From Hygrophila difformis (taxonomy: Eukaryota; Streptophyta; Magnoliopsida; Lamiales; Acanthaceae): 64,000 nucleotides of DNA. Numbering within the stretch: the first letter of the stretch is position 1; each line of letters opens with the position of its first letter. A program made the position numbers and the translations under genes. Below, one piece after another: positions 45,350 to 58,354 of this stretch. The notes beneath the pieces are model-generated. The model was not told the DNA's origin, ran no database searches, and was given only the letters and a program-made list of their open reading frames with translations. Where the stretch lies: assembly GCA_030278955.1 (NCBI GenBank), contig JAOANR010000009.1, positions 41,986,245-42,050,244 on the forward strand. The letters are read 5' to 3'.

Positions 45350-45751
45350 TTAGTCAATCTGGTGCCAACTTCCATCGGACTGTCGACACTGCAACAATCT
45401 TCCATTGAGAATTTCTTCAGGATCTCCTTTGCATATTTTTCTTGTGAGATAAAAAATTCCTTCTTCATCTTGCTTGACTTCAATGCCTAGGAAGTATTGT
45501 ATCAATCCCAGATCGGACATTTCAAACTCCTTTTCCATTGATTTCTTGAACTCCTGGATCAAGGCCTTATCATTTCCTGTAAAGATGATGTCATCAACAT
45601 ATAGACATACCAATAAAAATTCTCCAGACAGGTTTCTTTTTGCATATAGGGAGTGCTCATATGGGCACTTTACAAATCCATTTTCGATAAAGTATTTATC
45701 GATTCTTGAATTCCAAGCTCTTGGTGACTGCTTCAATCCATAGAGCGCTTT
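45350..45751 (-). pseudogene. pol: Copia reverse transcriptase, C-terminal piece
   Basis: Begins at the insertion point with ALYGLKQSPRAW, then CPYEHSLYAKRN, the catalytic LYVDDIIFTGND, and DLGLIQYFLGIEV. The open frame continues upstream to 45976, but that extension is LTR of element R. The N-terminal piece is at 62794-63744. Confidence 0.9.
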
Positions 45752-46120
45752 TGAAACTTTTGACAATTTCCGCACACGAGTATTTTCTGAAATATCCCAG
45801 GTTATATTTATTAAATGAAAAGAGTTATGATTTGGGGGAAATGGGTTTAAGGATATATTCCACTTTTTATTACTCATGAGAGTAAACTTGAGTTCAAGTG
45901 TCATTACGAACCTCCTCGGCATGAAATCTCTGACAATTTCATGCCTTGAAGATCCTTGCCATAAAACTTTTGACAAGTTCTCTCTTCATGAGTATTTTCT
46001 GAAAAATCGTAATCCTGGTTTTCAATTTTTAGTTAAAGAAACAAATTATGATAGCGGAATAGGATTAGGGATATATTTATAGGTTGTCACGTTTTTATTA
46101 CTCGTGTTAAGAAACTGTGG

Positions 46121-46201
46121 CCCGAAAGCGCACGGTGTCAAAAATTGCAGTAATTTATAGTAAGACCGGATCGTTCACTGGAGGATGTGCGATAGAAGCA
46201 G
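46121..46201 (-). promoter_or_regulatory. 81-bp invariant LTR block (R, 3' LTR)
   Basis: Reverse complement identical to 8574-8654 and 23137-23217. Confidence 0.75.
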
Positions 46202-48459
46202 AGCCCACATCGTTTATTAAGATTTTTCACTCGGTTACTCGATTCAAGTGTGTGTTTGATTATCGACTACTTGACAGAATTTAAACTAAGTTATGAAAGC
46301 AATTAAAATAAAGCAGATAAAATTATTCTAGAAAGCGAATGAAATTCAATCTAAGTAAGCGATAAAATTATTCTAAGAAAGCGGTTAAGATTATTCTAGG
46401 AAAGCATATTTAAAATGAGACAGAAGGGACAGGAAGAAAATAATAAATATTGGACAAGATTCAGATGAAACACAGTTAAACTTCCGTTTTTTAATACGCA
46501 GATCTTAGCTTGGGATAATCCATTCAGTTAGCCAATTTTTCATGCTCTCTATACCATGTTCCCTTTAACAGACAGGTACTTACAGTAAGAGTTTACATGC
46601 TCTTAAGAAAACAAACTCTAAGATACCACAAACTTATAACTCCCCTTGCAATGCCTTGCAAGAGTATGTTAGCCATCTGTGGTGGGCAAGCAACACCTGA
46701 CAAATCATTAGTTGAAGTGGCAAGTACCGCTATCATTCCCCCATGTCACACCCAAAGATTCTAATTAAGCCATGAACTATCCCTTAACTCTCAGTCCTAG
46801 TAGCAGTTACGCAACTCTCAATACAACCGAGTGACCTCTAAAGAAAGCAGTTAAAAGAAAGCAGTAAAGAAAGCATTTAAAATCCTATCACTCGGAGGTT
46901 TTTGAAAGTCTGACCCTGGTAGTAAGAGAAAGCCCCCAGTCAGAATGACTGGGTGTGGATCAAGAATTCCCTATTCTCGGTGAACCGCTCGCAGTGTTCA
47001 CTTCCCGTCGGGTGGTTATGAGATACAAACAAATGAAACGAACTAATAGATTAGTTCGTTCCAGATGCACTCACTCAGGACTCAAGAATAGGCATTGGCA
47101 GAGGAGGATAGCAGTTGAAAGGAACTCAACCCTATCTTAGAAAATAACCAAGGCCTATGTATTGTTCCTCTAGAATTATCTATCACACCGTATTTGAATC
47201 CAAGTAGACCCCATCTCAGTGTGATATTTAATACCAGATTTCCAACACACAGCAATTTTGGAAAGCAATAGATGTTTGAAAATCATTCCCTATCAGGTAC
47301 TAGACTCTCAATTAAAACACAGATCCTTTCAGTCTAGGCGAGACCTAATCGCTGACTCTGCTTCTAATTTCCCAAAATCAACCCCAATCGGAGATAAATT
47401 AGTCATAACTGTGGAATTTATCCCTTACTCAGATCCGGATTTTATAAATGAATTTTTGTTGGAAATTTAATATGAGACATCTGATTATAAAATCAAGACT
47501 TCTATGTCCAAGGGAAGGATCCCAAAATAATATTGACCACAATATTTACATAATAATATCATGCATAATTTTATAGAGAAGTGTAAAATAAAATAACCCA
47601 AAATATAAGGCGGGTTTAGACAGAAGTTGATACACAGAGATGAAATAGCCGGAGATGAGAAGAATTTTGGCTAAAGAGATGACAAAATAATTAGGGTAAA
47701 TTGGATTTCAGTTATCTGTGGTCCAGTTCCCTAATTATTAAGGTGAGATGATTTTAGACAGCAGAAGATCTTAATAACAGTGATCGCTATCATCAAGACC
47801 CCTACTATCTGTGAAATGAGAGAAAAACCTACATGTTTTCTTACTGCAGTACTATTCAAGCAATGTTGATCGACATCGTTTGATAATATTACAGCTCGAA
47901 ATTCAGGTTTGAAATTAAGATAAAGAAAATAAAACTGTATCCGGATAGGAGTCAGCCGAGCAGCTATTATAATCCCGGATGGACGAACCGCCAAGGCTTC
48001 CACCGACCACTATTCGGACCATGCAAAATAACATCTAGTAATTAATATACAGATCACGAGCTAGTTATCCGTACCCGCCAACATTAATCTGTATATCATC
48101 TACTAACTGTTTCACACAACACAGGTAAAGACAAAACAAATAGAAAGGAAAATATTTTTGGGTCATCTCGCATGAGAGACATTGGTTTCTCATGCAAGGG
48201 TATGAAATTAATTCCATAATTACTCTTCATGTCTAAATAATCACTCATTCCATAATTAAATAATTACAGTCCGGATTATATGCTTAGATCATTAGAGTTT
48301 AATTACTTGTAGAAGAGTCTTTTAGTGGAATTGAACAAAATTCTTTATATCAAAATAATCATGGGTTGAGATCATTGGATTTCAACCTCAAATATTAATA
48401 TAAAGGTCCAATTAATTACTGAGGAAGATGGAGAATATAAATTTGGCAAAAAGATGCCA

Positions 48460-48685
48460 CTTTGTCGCGGAGTAGAGTTTGTGTCGCGGACCATGGGTCT
48501 GCGACAAGGGTTTCGCGACAAAGGGTGGGAAATGAGAGGAATGGGATTTTGAAAATTAGGGTTTCGCGACCAAGGGTTTCAAAATATTGCTAACAAGTGT
48601 TCTTTGGCACCTTTGTCGCCAAAGTATCATTTTGTCGCGGAACGTGGTTCCGCGACAAGAGTTGTTCCGCGACAAAGGTGTGTCC
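48460..48685 (-). repeat. Palindrome array 2, R 3' LTR (shortened)
   Basis: Has the GTCGCGGAC palindrome near 48490 and a full arm-loop-arm copy near 48635-48660. The block that holds three more palindromes in the other LTR (61175-61430) is absent, with the joint at GGGTTTCGCGACC. Confidence 0.85.
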
Positions 48686-49303
48686 AGGACACATGTCAGA
48701 AAAGTAAGGTGGAACAGTGGCATGCATTGTGTGTGATCTCACCCATTTCAGATTCAAAAGCTAAACTAAGCTAAAAATGACAAAACAGAATTTGAATCTA
48801 GCTAGAACATGCTTGAACATAATAGAAATAAAACAAACTTAAAACTGAAGAAACCCTAATCTAAGCTCGATCACCCATAAACATGCAACATTATCCAAAG
48901 AAAAGTCACCAACCAGTGGCATTAAAATGAAAAATAAGGATCAAATGACCAAAAGAAAATGAAGGCAGTAAGATCCATGGGGTGTGAGACCCATTTCATG
49001 ATTTTTGGAACACTTTTCAAGAATATTCTCCCATCTTATTAAGTGGGTTTGTTAATACCTATGATTTTGGGTATCACTAAACCCTAAGCAAAAGTTTAGA
49101 ACAAGAAACAAGATGTAAAAACTGGCTATCTAAACTAAAATGCTAGAAACTACATCTAACTAATGCATAAATTAAATAACACAAGAAAAACCTAACTAAA
49201 CTACCCTAAACTAAACTAAACTAACTGAGCTCCCAACTTGTCTTCAAGAGTGTATATTCTCTCTAAAATTCTTCCAACTCTCCAGCTCAAAGGAAATACC
49301 TCA

Positions 49304-49311
49304 TATTTATA
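49304..49311 (-). promoter_or_regulatory. TATA box, R 3' LTR
   Basis: TATAAATA then TGAGG on the minus strand, in the conserved context. Confidence 0.6.
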
Positions 49312-49379
49312 GAGGGGAAACCCTAAGCTCATGGGCCTTGATTTGAGCCCATTGTGTCTCAAGACATCACACACATCAC

Positions 49380-49615
49380 AGCTTTGTCTCGGAGCATCAA
49401 CTCTGGTCGCGGAACACACTGCATGTGGCAAAGCTTCTCGACTGGGTCTTGTGTCTCTAAAAGTGCATCTTTGTCGCGGAATAGATACCTTTGTCGCGGA
49501 ACAGGACATCGCGACAAAGGTATCGCGACAAAGGTATCCTGGCTGGTCTCCTCTTCATCTGAGTCTGCTTGGTCGCGGAACCATGCATCGCGACAAATGA
49601 GCTTCCGCGACAAGG
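49380..49615 (-). repeat. Palindrome array 1, R 3' LTR
   Basis: GTCGCGGAA and CATCGCGAC half-sites. It has one extra TTTGTCGCGGAA unit (about 49472-49491) relative to the 5' LTR and lacks another (62410-62430 region). Confidence 0.8.
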
Positions 49616-49930
49616 GTGCTCCTGGGCCTGCTGGATTGGGCCAGATGGGCCGAAAATATTCTTTTTGTGGGCTTTTCTATCTTTTTCCCATCTTTTTCAT
49701 TCCTTTTTCTTTTCATTTCTTTTTCTCATGTTTTTGAATTTTTCTAACATAAATATGTAATAAAATTATATATTTATGCCTTTTTCACACCAGCTTATTA
49801 TTTTAACAATTATGCATAAATCAATCCAATTCAACTGCTTTCTTACTTAATGTAAGACCGGAATGCGATCAAATGCCCGTTTCAGACACGGAAATGGATT
49901 GAAAATAATGGTCATTTCTGGCCATTATCA

Positions 49931-51561
49931 ACATCCTCACATTTAATACTGATCGTCCCCGAGCAGTCAGAGTCAATGTTCCTAAGAACACGGACTCTGC
50001 ATATTCAATTCATTTTCGTGGCTTCATAAATCACATTTTTTTTGGATTGGGATAAGACAATCAAAAACTACAAGTATTAAGTTCCCTTGATTGCAGTGTT
50101 TAATGAAATGATACTTGCTCACTACATCGGGCCTACAAATCAACATTATTATCAATCCTTTATGAACATCATGTTTGAAAGATGCAAAGATTAAAAATGA
50201 GAATCAAGGGATGACATGAACACTTTAAATGAAACAGAGCTTCACATATATGAGAATTGGAAAATTCACTCACTCTCAATGGGGTTTAATCAGTGAACAC
50301 TCAAAGTCAAATTTAATTAAATTATCCCATAAGCTTGCAATTGGACCAACTCGCCACCGGCTCATTTCTTCAAATCGAGATCATGAGGTCTTATTCAAGG
50401 GTTATAACGGGGCTTACGGTTGTAACAAAGGTGAGAAAGGGAATTTATTGGGCTAAGAAGTGGCAAGAGCTCATTCCATCATGACTTGGCATATTTTTAT
50501 TAGAATTTATGATCATCAATATTTTTCTTTCTTTCTTTTGCTTTTCTCTTTCTATTGCATGACATTAGACTATGTCTAATTTGCTTTGTTATTTGCAATT
50601 TATTTGTGTTGAATGTTGAATGGAGTTCAACTCTTTTTTTTTTTTTTTTGATCGGTTTGTGAGATACCGATTTACACAGCTTTGACGATCATAAATTAAA
50701 TGCCATTGATAGGATTTATTCTTGCACACTTGGGTTTGAAATTCTTGGTCTTTTTGTAAAGATAGGAGTAATATAGAGGGCTTCAAAGAAAAATTAGGCT
50801 TTAAGGCTCAACTTGGTTAATCCTAAAGGGTAAATATTTTTGGGTTTGGATTTCAAACGAAGGCCAAAAATCTGGGTTTTTCTAGGTGCCTCGATCATAT
50901 GCTCGATTTTGGGAATATGGCATGGTCTTGAATCGGTCCCATTCGCAAGTTCTAGTTTCCTTTAATCAAATTGATTAACACATCAAAGAAAATGAATGAG
51001 TAAAAGTGACTCATGGCTCAAACCTCACAAGGTTGGGTTGATTCATGTCATACAATATTCTCAAATTTAATCAAAGCTTAATTCTAACAATTTATTCAAC
51101 CCAAATCTCTAACATGCAGATTTATTACCCAATAAGCTGATCGCATCATTAAATTTTTATAACTCAGAACCTTAGGAATTCATTTCATGCATGTCTTCAA
51201 TTATATTATCCCAATTTAAAAGTTGAAAATTTAATCACAAGCCTAAATTCAACATGTGAATTTAGAGCAAGTCTATGCATATTTTTGCTGGTTATTTAAT
51301 TGAAAGCAGTAAAGAGGCACTGCTGACATACAGAGTATGTCCACAGCATATTTTTGGCCTGACAGTCACTTATTCATCTTGGACTGTGCAGACATCTTTT
51401 CAAGAATAAAATTGTTTGGACTGCAAAATTCCAAAATTAAAACAGTGAATGATATCAATTACAAGAGATTCTGTTGCAATCAGAACGATTTTGCACAAGG
51501 GAAATGAAATTCTCTTATATGATATTCACAATTAAGCTCAATTGAAAAGACCATTACATGC
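49931..51561 (-). other. Conserved noncoding 3' region of element R
   Basis: Inverted homologue of 2786-4393 and 17588-19241, with the GACATAC/GTATGTC hairpin near 51330, the TGAATTTAG palindrome near 51255, and hairpin 3 plus GAGGATGT at 49929-49980. No gene. Probable 3' UTR of the cargo gene. Confidence 0.65.
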
Positions 51562-54500
51562 TCAATCTGTCTTCTCTCCTGGCGGATTCGATGGTCCTGC
51601 TGCATCTGATGGAGGTGGGAGTGGCTTGGGGAGTTGACTGATGAGTGCTTGTAGCAGTGTTTCCATCATCTTGCGCTGCTTTTCTTCGTTCTCCAATCTT
51701 TCTTTGTGCATGCGCTCTTCCCTTTCCATCATCATTTTCTTGAATTCCTCCTCTTTCTTTTCCTTCTCTTGTTTCTCCTTTCGCTTCTCTTCCTTTTCTC
51801 TCCTACGCTCTTGGCGTTCTTCTTCTCTCTCCCTCCTTCGCTCTTCACGTTCCTCTTCGGCCCTTTTTCGCTGTTCCTCTTGGCTTGCCATAACTACATT
51901 AGTCATAGACTTCATTCCCTCGAGCACAGATTGACTCATCTTGCTCACCATCTCAAATGCTTGGGAATCAACAGGGAATTGAGATACGTTCTGGCTTTGA
52001 GGAGGCATCTGAGGTTGAGGTCGAGTCGGAGGTGGAGTCGGAGCTGCCGGAACTGGAATCGGTGTCTCTGTCTGTTCTTGGTCCGTGTGAAGCTCTTCTT
52101 GGACATTTGAAGGTCCTGCATCAGCACAGGTTTTCTGTGTTCCCTTCTTTGTCTTGGGCTGTCTCTTTCTTTTTCTCGATGCCTGCCCACTGGATATGAA
52201 AGAGGATTGGGCGTCTGAATCTCCTCTGCCGAACATTTGAGGGAGAGAATATCTAATACTCTCACACAGGGGAAGTCTCGGCACACTGATGGGTGGATTC
52301 ACTTTTACCAACATGTCACCCTCGAAAGCGCTCAAATCAATTCCCTGAGCAATGCAGATCCTCCTAATCAGATTTGGATAGCATAGCACCTGTCTGTCCT
52401 CTATCCGGGTTATCATTACTTCGAACACATGCCTCCCCACATTCAGTTTCGCTCCGCTCCACATTCTTGCAAATCCCATCAATACATTCCCAGATGTGGT
52501 GTGCGGGTGCGAATTAGGCCGGATCTTAGACATGTAAAACTCATAAGTTGGCATGAATTTCAGATTCAGCCAATTTGTGTCGAATGTGTGCCCGGGGGCA
52601 GTTATTCTTGTCATGCTGTTTGCCAGAGTTGCATATCTTGCATATTCGCTTGTCTTGGCTCTTTTCGTCATAATTTCATCAGGGGGAAACTCGCTTCTAA
52701 TGTCCGGAGTCCCAAAGAACTGATTCAGCCAGTCAGGTGCAATGTTTATCACTTGTCCTCGGATCCATGTTGTTCTGGTAGCTTTGTCGATATTGCAGAA
52801 GAATTCCTTTGTTAGCTCCACGAAGCCATCTTCCTCCTGGTGCAGCATGAAGTTCCCCCACTCTTGATTTTTGTAGAAGGTCTCAACAGTGGGGTGAGAC
52901 AAGGCATCGGGTCTGAATCCTTTGTCCGGCACTATCCTTTTCTGCAACTTCTTGTACTTTTCTGCATTCTCTTTGTTGTCATTGAATTTGATCTGAACCT
53001 GTTCTGCACTCAGCTCTTTCTTCTCATATTCCTTTGAAACGCCCATCCTCTGCCTCACAGTATTCTCGGACCAGAACTCGACTGGCCGAATGGATCCGAC
53101 AGATTCGTCGTCGCTCGTGTGCCAGTCTGTTCGATCGTCTCCTTCCTGTGGCTGGGCATCCATTCGTTCAGCTTCATCTCTCCTCTGACTAGGCTCTCCT
53201 TCTCCATGAGCTGTTTCATCTCTAAGTTCCTCCTCATCTTCCCTAATTCGTGTGGCTTGCCCAACAGGATGTTGGAAGATGGGTGCCAGCTGCTCCATAA
53301 ATTCATTCTCTTCCTGCATGGCCTCCTCTCTGTCATCAGTCATGTCCTGTGATTTATTCGCTTTGGCTTGTGGCTCTATAACCCTTTGTTGCTCAACGGC
53401 TTTTTCTTTTAGCAAATCCGCCAATGTGACTGGGTTCGTGGGAGTTTCGGCAGTTCTGATCACGGCTTCGATTCTGGCAGTGCCCACAAGTGGATCAATC
53501 AATTGACCCACTTCTGTCTGATATCTGATCTGGTCTGGCTTTTCTCCAGCATCGATTCGCGTCTCAATTTGTTCATTGATGTTAACTCTCAGTTCTTCCC
53601 GAATGGCTTCAACACTACGAATAGGAGGGCCAGTCCATCCAGATGGTTGTTCTTCCTTGATTTTCAATCCTTTTCCTTCTACTCCACCAGTGATTTTCAA
53701 CTCGTAGTCTTCTTCATCACCCTGTTCAGCCTCTCCAGATTTCCTACTTTCCAGATCAGCTTGCATCTTTCTGGCAGTTTCTTCGTCCTTTGTTTGCTGA
53801 ATATTCTTTCTGATCTGCTCTTCCTCTGCAGCTTTCTTTTCCTTTGCCAAGAGTTCTTCCTCAGTCACTTTCTCCAATCCCGAACCACCTGTTGCTTGAT
53901 CAATAAGGCCGGCTGATGCAAATTCTTCTTCTTGCAATTTTCTGGCTAGCTCAGCATCGACTTGATGCTTCTTTTTCGGGGGTGGTGGTGGCATCGGCTT
54001 CTTACCTCTGTCCTTGGGATCTGTGGGCTCTGCCACTTTCCTAGCAGTTGGCTCAGGTTCTCTGATTGATACTTTAGGCTCCGGGGCCCTTGCTGGTTTC
54101 TCTTGGTCTGCTAACTTGATCAATTTCTTCTTAGGCTGCTTAGGAGGTTCAGACTGGAATGAGGCTGGTGCTGCAGCAGGTGCTGGCCTTTCAGACTGAC
54201 TCGGCTGGATTGGAGGTTCGGGCATAGCAGCAGCTGATTCTGATGCATGAGTAGTTTCTTGCTGTTCCACAGGCTCAGTGGTGGCAAATTTTTGCACTTC
54301 AGGTTGCCCTCTTGGCGGCAAAGCTGAAGCTTGTACTGCTGGCTGGGTAGGCTGTGGGTTGGCCTCAGGAGGAGTGGAAAAGTAGGCATCAATCTCAGCG
54401 TCTGGATCTTCTTCTCTGTTTGGTTCATCCTCATAGCCTAGTTGCTTCTCGGCGCGCTGTAAGTAATCCTCAATGAAACTCTTTTGAGTGATTCTCCCCA

Positions 54501-57244
54501 GCTGGTCCTCCCAGTCCTTCTTGATCTTGGTGCAGAACTTACTCCGGACATTATTGTTGTAATGCAGAATTTTCTTCCCATTTGCAGTGCTATTGCAATA
54601 CTCAAGTGCGAACTTGTCTATCTCCATGATCAGATCCCAGTAAGAATCCCTGTAATGATTCATCATGCCCCCTATCAGATCCTTCTGAATTCCTTCAAGG
54701 TAGGACATATCTTTTGCCGAATCATACTTGAGATACAATCCAGCCTCAGTTTTTGATAGTAACTCGAACTGCCTTTCCTTTTTCTTTTTGGGCTTCCAGC
54801 CACCTTTGCGTATATCTACTTGCAGTTGTTCCCTTAATACTGCTATGTGCTGGGGAAATTCATCATCCTTGTTTGTTCCATACCGTCCATACCTTCTATG
54901 TGTGAAAATGGTTTCAAGTACCTCATCTGCAGGTAACACTACTCCCTCATCCAGAAAGGACTTAGTGATACTTGTATTGCCTTTTCCCCAGACCGTAGTC
55001 AGTTCGTCCCATTGATCGCGTGCATCCTTGATCATCTTCCTCATTGTATTCAATAATGAGGTGTTGTGGCTTTGTTCAAATTTCTCAGCGTGTTTGAGGC
55101 GCTTGTACAGATTGAAGGTCAACTCCCTATGCCTGGCACGGGCTAGATCTGCAATCCACCTTTGTTCCACCGGTCCTCTAGCCTCAAACAGATAAGGGTT
55201 CCATTTGAATGGAAATGCTTCATACATCATGATGGCCCCACTGTTTATGACCCTACTTAGATCCATCTGCTTGTGCTCGAAGGCCATCCAAACTTGAGGA
55301 TCTATGATCTGATTAGGGATGATGATGTCAAACTCAGCGATCTTTGGGTCTTTCGTCCCTTTTTCTACATGTCGGTTCCACACAGCCCTGTGCTCTTTGA
55401 ACTTTAGTTTGATGCGTTCGTGGTGGACTTCTGGAGTTGTCTTTTCATCTTGGGGGGCATGATCCATCATCCTCATCCAAAACTTCTTCAGAAAATGATA
55501 GTAATCCCTCTCTATCGATGCAGCAACTATTGTTCTGTTTTCTGGAGGAATGTGCACGTCCCATCCCGGGGGAAATTTCAGTTTCTCATCCGTAGTGTGG
55601 TCCAGAGGTACTTTGTGAACTGTTTTGATGGCATCTCTCATGTTCTTAATTTCTGTTCGATCAATTGAGGCCTCCTTGCCAGCAGCCTCATATGTGCAGT
55701 CAGGCAACCCGATGCCTGATTGTACTACCAACTCATTCCTGAAAAATCAACATCCAAATTTTTATAGTTTAGACACATCCAAATTTTTATAGTTTTTCAA
55801 AGATTATTCAAGTTTGAAAATCAACATCCTCACATTTTGAGCTTTGCTAAGCTCGAAATGTGATTTAAGTGATTTGATCTTAAGTTTATTAAAAAGTCCA
55901 AAGATAAGGTATTGGTGTCTTAGGACCTAGAAGAAGATATCTTGATTGGACTATTGAGTCCAATCAAAGGGAGAAATAAAAATAAAATGGTCATTGGACC
56001 AAAAATTCCTTTTTTAATGGGCCATTGGGCCCAAAAGTTTGTTTTTCAAATTTTATTAAACAAGCTCGAGGCACTTGTTGAAAATGGAAAGAAATAACGG
56101 CGATGGAATGGATTGCTCGAGAATGGAATGTGCAATGGAGACGTGGCGGAGTGGATTCGCTATTTCCGGATTGTTTGGACTGTCATTGGACAGTTAAAAC
56201 GTTCAAGAAAATTTGCAAACACTATTTTTGATTTTTGAAAAGGTTGAATTGATTTTATTTAATGAAAAGTGGGATGTGTGTGGTCCCATTTTTGGATTTT
56301 GGAAAAAGATAGCAGTTGAAGTGGCAAAAACACTGCTACTTTACTCACACTTTTTAGTTCCATTGGGAACAAAAACACAATTGTCAACCAAAACTCCTAC
56401 CAACTATTTTTGTCTTTTTGTGAAAAAGTGAATGGCAAAAGGGGATTTGGTGTGCACTGGGATTGCCAAAAACATAACAAACATTCACTTTCATATCTGC
56501 AGCATACATACACAGTCATGCCAAACAGGGAAAAACATTAAATGAACATATTGGCATGCAAAGAACATGGTCATAGCACAACATGAACATAGGATCAAAC
56601 ATCTACCCTAGCCAAAACAAGGAATCACACTGTCTCATGCTTCATAATCATGAAATCAAACGCAGTAACATGCTTCAAACTAACAACATCAAGACATTCA
56701 AAAATGCCCATATGCTCGTTGGTTTTCCAAATTTCACCATTCTAGGAATTTGAGAACTTCAACAGGTTTCCTCAGATAACTAAATCAACACTCAGACTAA
56801 AGATTTACAAAACAAAGGTAGAATAACTAAGAACCCAGTAGAGCCCTAAAAATTAAAAAAAAAACAGAACAATGGTGATTCTACCCCCTAACTGCTACTA
56901 TGCTCTCCAACAGCCCTAAGTTCAAAAATTTCAAAAATCAATAACCGAACTCCCTTGTGCATTCATAACACAAAACAACACTCCCCCTTCCTCTAAATCA
57001 TGCTCGGCCATTACAGTAATAAACAGGGAATCAAAATCTAACATGCCCAAACCACACATTCCCTAAAATCGAACTCCCCTAAGTGAAAAAGACCATAAGG
57101 AAACCTATTCACACCTTCTCAAAAATCAAAACACGAGAATCCCTAAAAACGCGAAAACAGGGGCAATGGGTGCGCGAGAAACAGACAAGATAACACTTAC
57201 CAGGGCTCGGCTTTCTTTGGAGATGACGAAGACGAAGGTTCCAT
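51562..57244 (-). CDS. Spliced cargo gene of element R, about 1,406-residue coiled-coil protein
   Basis: Model: exon 1 57244-57201 (ATG, 14 codons plus 2 nt, MEPSSSSSPKKAEP), donor GTAAGT at 57200, intron 55739-57200, acceptor TTTTTCAG, exon 2 55738-51562. The first base of exon 2 completes a Trp codon and the frame stays open to the stop. Exon 2 has no nearby ATG of its own. Numbered from 55731: 1-440 is globular and rich in aromatic residues, unrecognised; 445-600 is Pro/Ala/Glu-rich; a Lys/Glu coiled coil (AELARKLQEEEF) lies near 600; 935-1165 resembles the plant 'putative plant transposon protein' domain (PF20167-like: TTWIRGQVINIAPDWLNQFF, then LLGF-like and YPNLIRRICIAQGIDLSAF); a basic stretch RKRKRQPKTKKG near 1185 may be a nuclear signal; 1280-1350 is a highly charged coiled coil. 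No membrane segment, so not an obvious envelope protein. Function unknown. No stop or frameshift is seen, which suggests recent constraint. Confidence 0.75.
55739..57200 (-). other. Inferred intron of the R cargo gene
   Basis: GTAAGT to TTTTTCAG, 1462 nt. It contains hairpin 2 (55821-55861) with GAGGATGTTGA, 80 bp before the acceptor. Homologous blocks with the introns of A and B include the segment around 56100-56460. Confidence 0.7.
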
Positions 57245-57404
57245 AGTGATTGTGCGCGAAAATCGGGCAGAGTAACGCCTGGAAGTGGTAGGAAACGAGT
57301 GCGAGGAACACTGTGGTGTTCTTCGGGAAAGGTTTTCGTGTATGAGCAGTTTTCGAAAATTTTCTAAGTCTGAATGTGTAGGGAAGAAGAGGGAGGGGAA
57401 GGGG

Positions 57405-57412
57405 TTTAAGTA
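57405..57412 (-). promoter_or_regulatory. Weak TATA-like box of the R cargo gene
   Basis: The minus strand reads TACTTAAA at the place of TATTTATA in A and B, about 160 bp before the ATG and just after the palindrome array. Confidence 0.4.
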
Positions 57413-57419
57413 CTAATGG

Positions 57420-57840
57420 GCTGGTCGCGGAACCCTAGCCCATTGTCGCGGAACAGGGTTACGCGACCAGGCCTTGGCGACATTAGAGGTGTCGCGGAAT
57501 ATGGGACTTTGTCGCGGAGTCATACTCCGCGACAAAGGGTACCGCGAAAGAATAGGAAGTAAAAATTGGGATGAAGTGTGCTCGTGTCGCGGAACAGGAG
57601 CTTTGTCGCGATGCAGTGCTCCGCGACAAAGTATTCCGCGACAAAGACAAACAGAGCTCAAGGATGAGTGAAATTTTGTCGCGGAGTTGCACTTGATCGC
57701 GATGCTGTGCATCGCGACAAAATGGTTATTCCGCGACAAAGACAAACGGGGTTTGATGATAAGGGGAACTTTGTCGCGGAGTTGCACTTGGTCGCGGAAC
57801 GTTGTTCCGCGACAAAATGGTCATTCCGCGACAAACTTTT
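57420..57840 (-). repeat. GTCGCG-core palindrome array upstream of the R cargo gene
   Basis: About a dozen half-sites. Pairs include GTCGCGGAGT with ACTCCGCGAC (about 57512-57533) and GTCGCGGAAC with GTTCCGCGAC (about 57791-57813). It abuts the inferred promoter. Confidence 0.85.
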
Positions 57841-58185
57841 TGAATTTTCAAATTTTCAACGGACTGGGCCCGAGTGTGATGTTGGGCCTGAGTCCATTTT
57901 ATTTGATTTGGACCTGAATGAATTCAGTCCAAATAAATTCAAAACATTGGGCCATTATTTAAAATAATCTACTTGCATAAAATTAGGTTGGGTCAGTTCC
58001 ATCTATCTGCGAGATTTATTCCGGATTTTAAATTGCTTTAAATTCCGAAAATAATTTCTTAGATTTGTGGAATTTACCCAACCAAGAACCTGGTTTTCCA
58101 TGCTTTTTCTGCTCCTTCTTTTTGGGTGGTTCCGAATTTCCTGCAAGACAGATAAATACCCAATAGGTTAGGTTTTCTCCTCAGT

Positions 58186-58224
58186 TCAACATCCTCACAT
58201 TTAGAGTCTTGGTACTCTAAATGT
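58186..58224 (-). repeat. Hairpin 1 plus GAGGATGTTGA (element R)
   Basis: ACATTTAGAGT (58197-58207) and ACTCTAAATGT (58214-58224) form a perfect 11-bp stem; GAGGATGTTGA follows on the minus strand at 58196-58186. It lies only about 130 nt from the primer site because gag-pol is missing. Confidence 0.8.
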
Positions 58225-58336
58225 TCAATTAATCTTGAGGGTACTTTTTCTGTTCTGAATTAGATATATTACACTAAACTAAGCTAATCTATGAGTAATC
58301 AGGAGTGTAATACTCTTAATAAACGATGCTGCATCC

Positions 58337-58354
58337 TCCCCGGCAACGGCGCCA
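58337..58354 (-). other. Primer binding site, tRNA-Asp type (R)
   Basis: On the minus strand TGGCGCCGTTGCCGGGGA directly follows the LTR end TTTCA. It is complementary to the 3' end of plant tRNA-Asp as I know it and is the primer used by Athila relatives. Perfect over 18 nt. Confidence 0.9.

Larger units (their letters stand above)
45752..49930 (-). mobile_element. 3' LTR of element R
   Basis: 4179 bp. It carries the duplicated LTR-end unit (45752-45961 plus the inner copy), the invariant block (46121-46201), array 2 (48460-48685), array 1 (49380-49615) and a TATA box (49304-49311). Compared with the 5' LTR it lacks about 264 bp inside array 2. Confidence 0.9.

Noticed and set aside
45350..45976. 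One continuous protein at 45976-45350
   Set aside because: A chimera: the first 75 codons are the end of the R LTR and only 45751 onward is copia RT.
51641..55668. Many plus-strand frames opposite the R cargo gene
   Set aside because: Ser/Phe/Leu-rich shadows of the Lys/Glu/Gln-rich minus-strand exon.
51562..55738. Retroviral-type envelope protein
   Set aside because: Position is env-like, but no signal peptide or membrane-spanning segment is visible; the protein is charged and coiled-coil rich.
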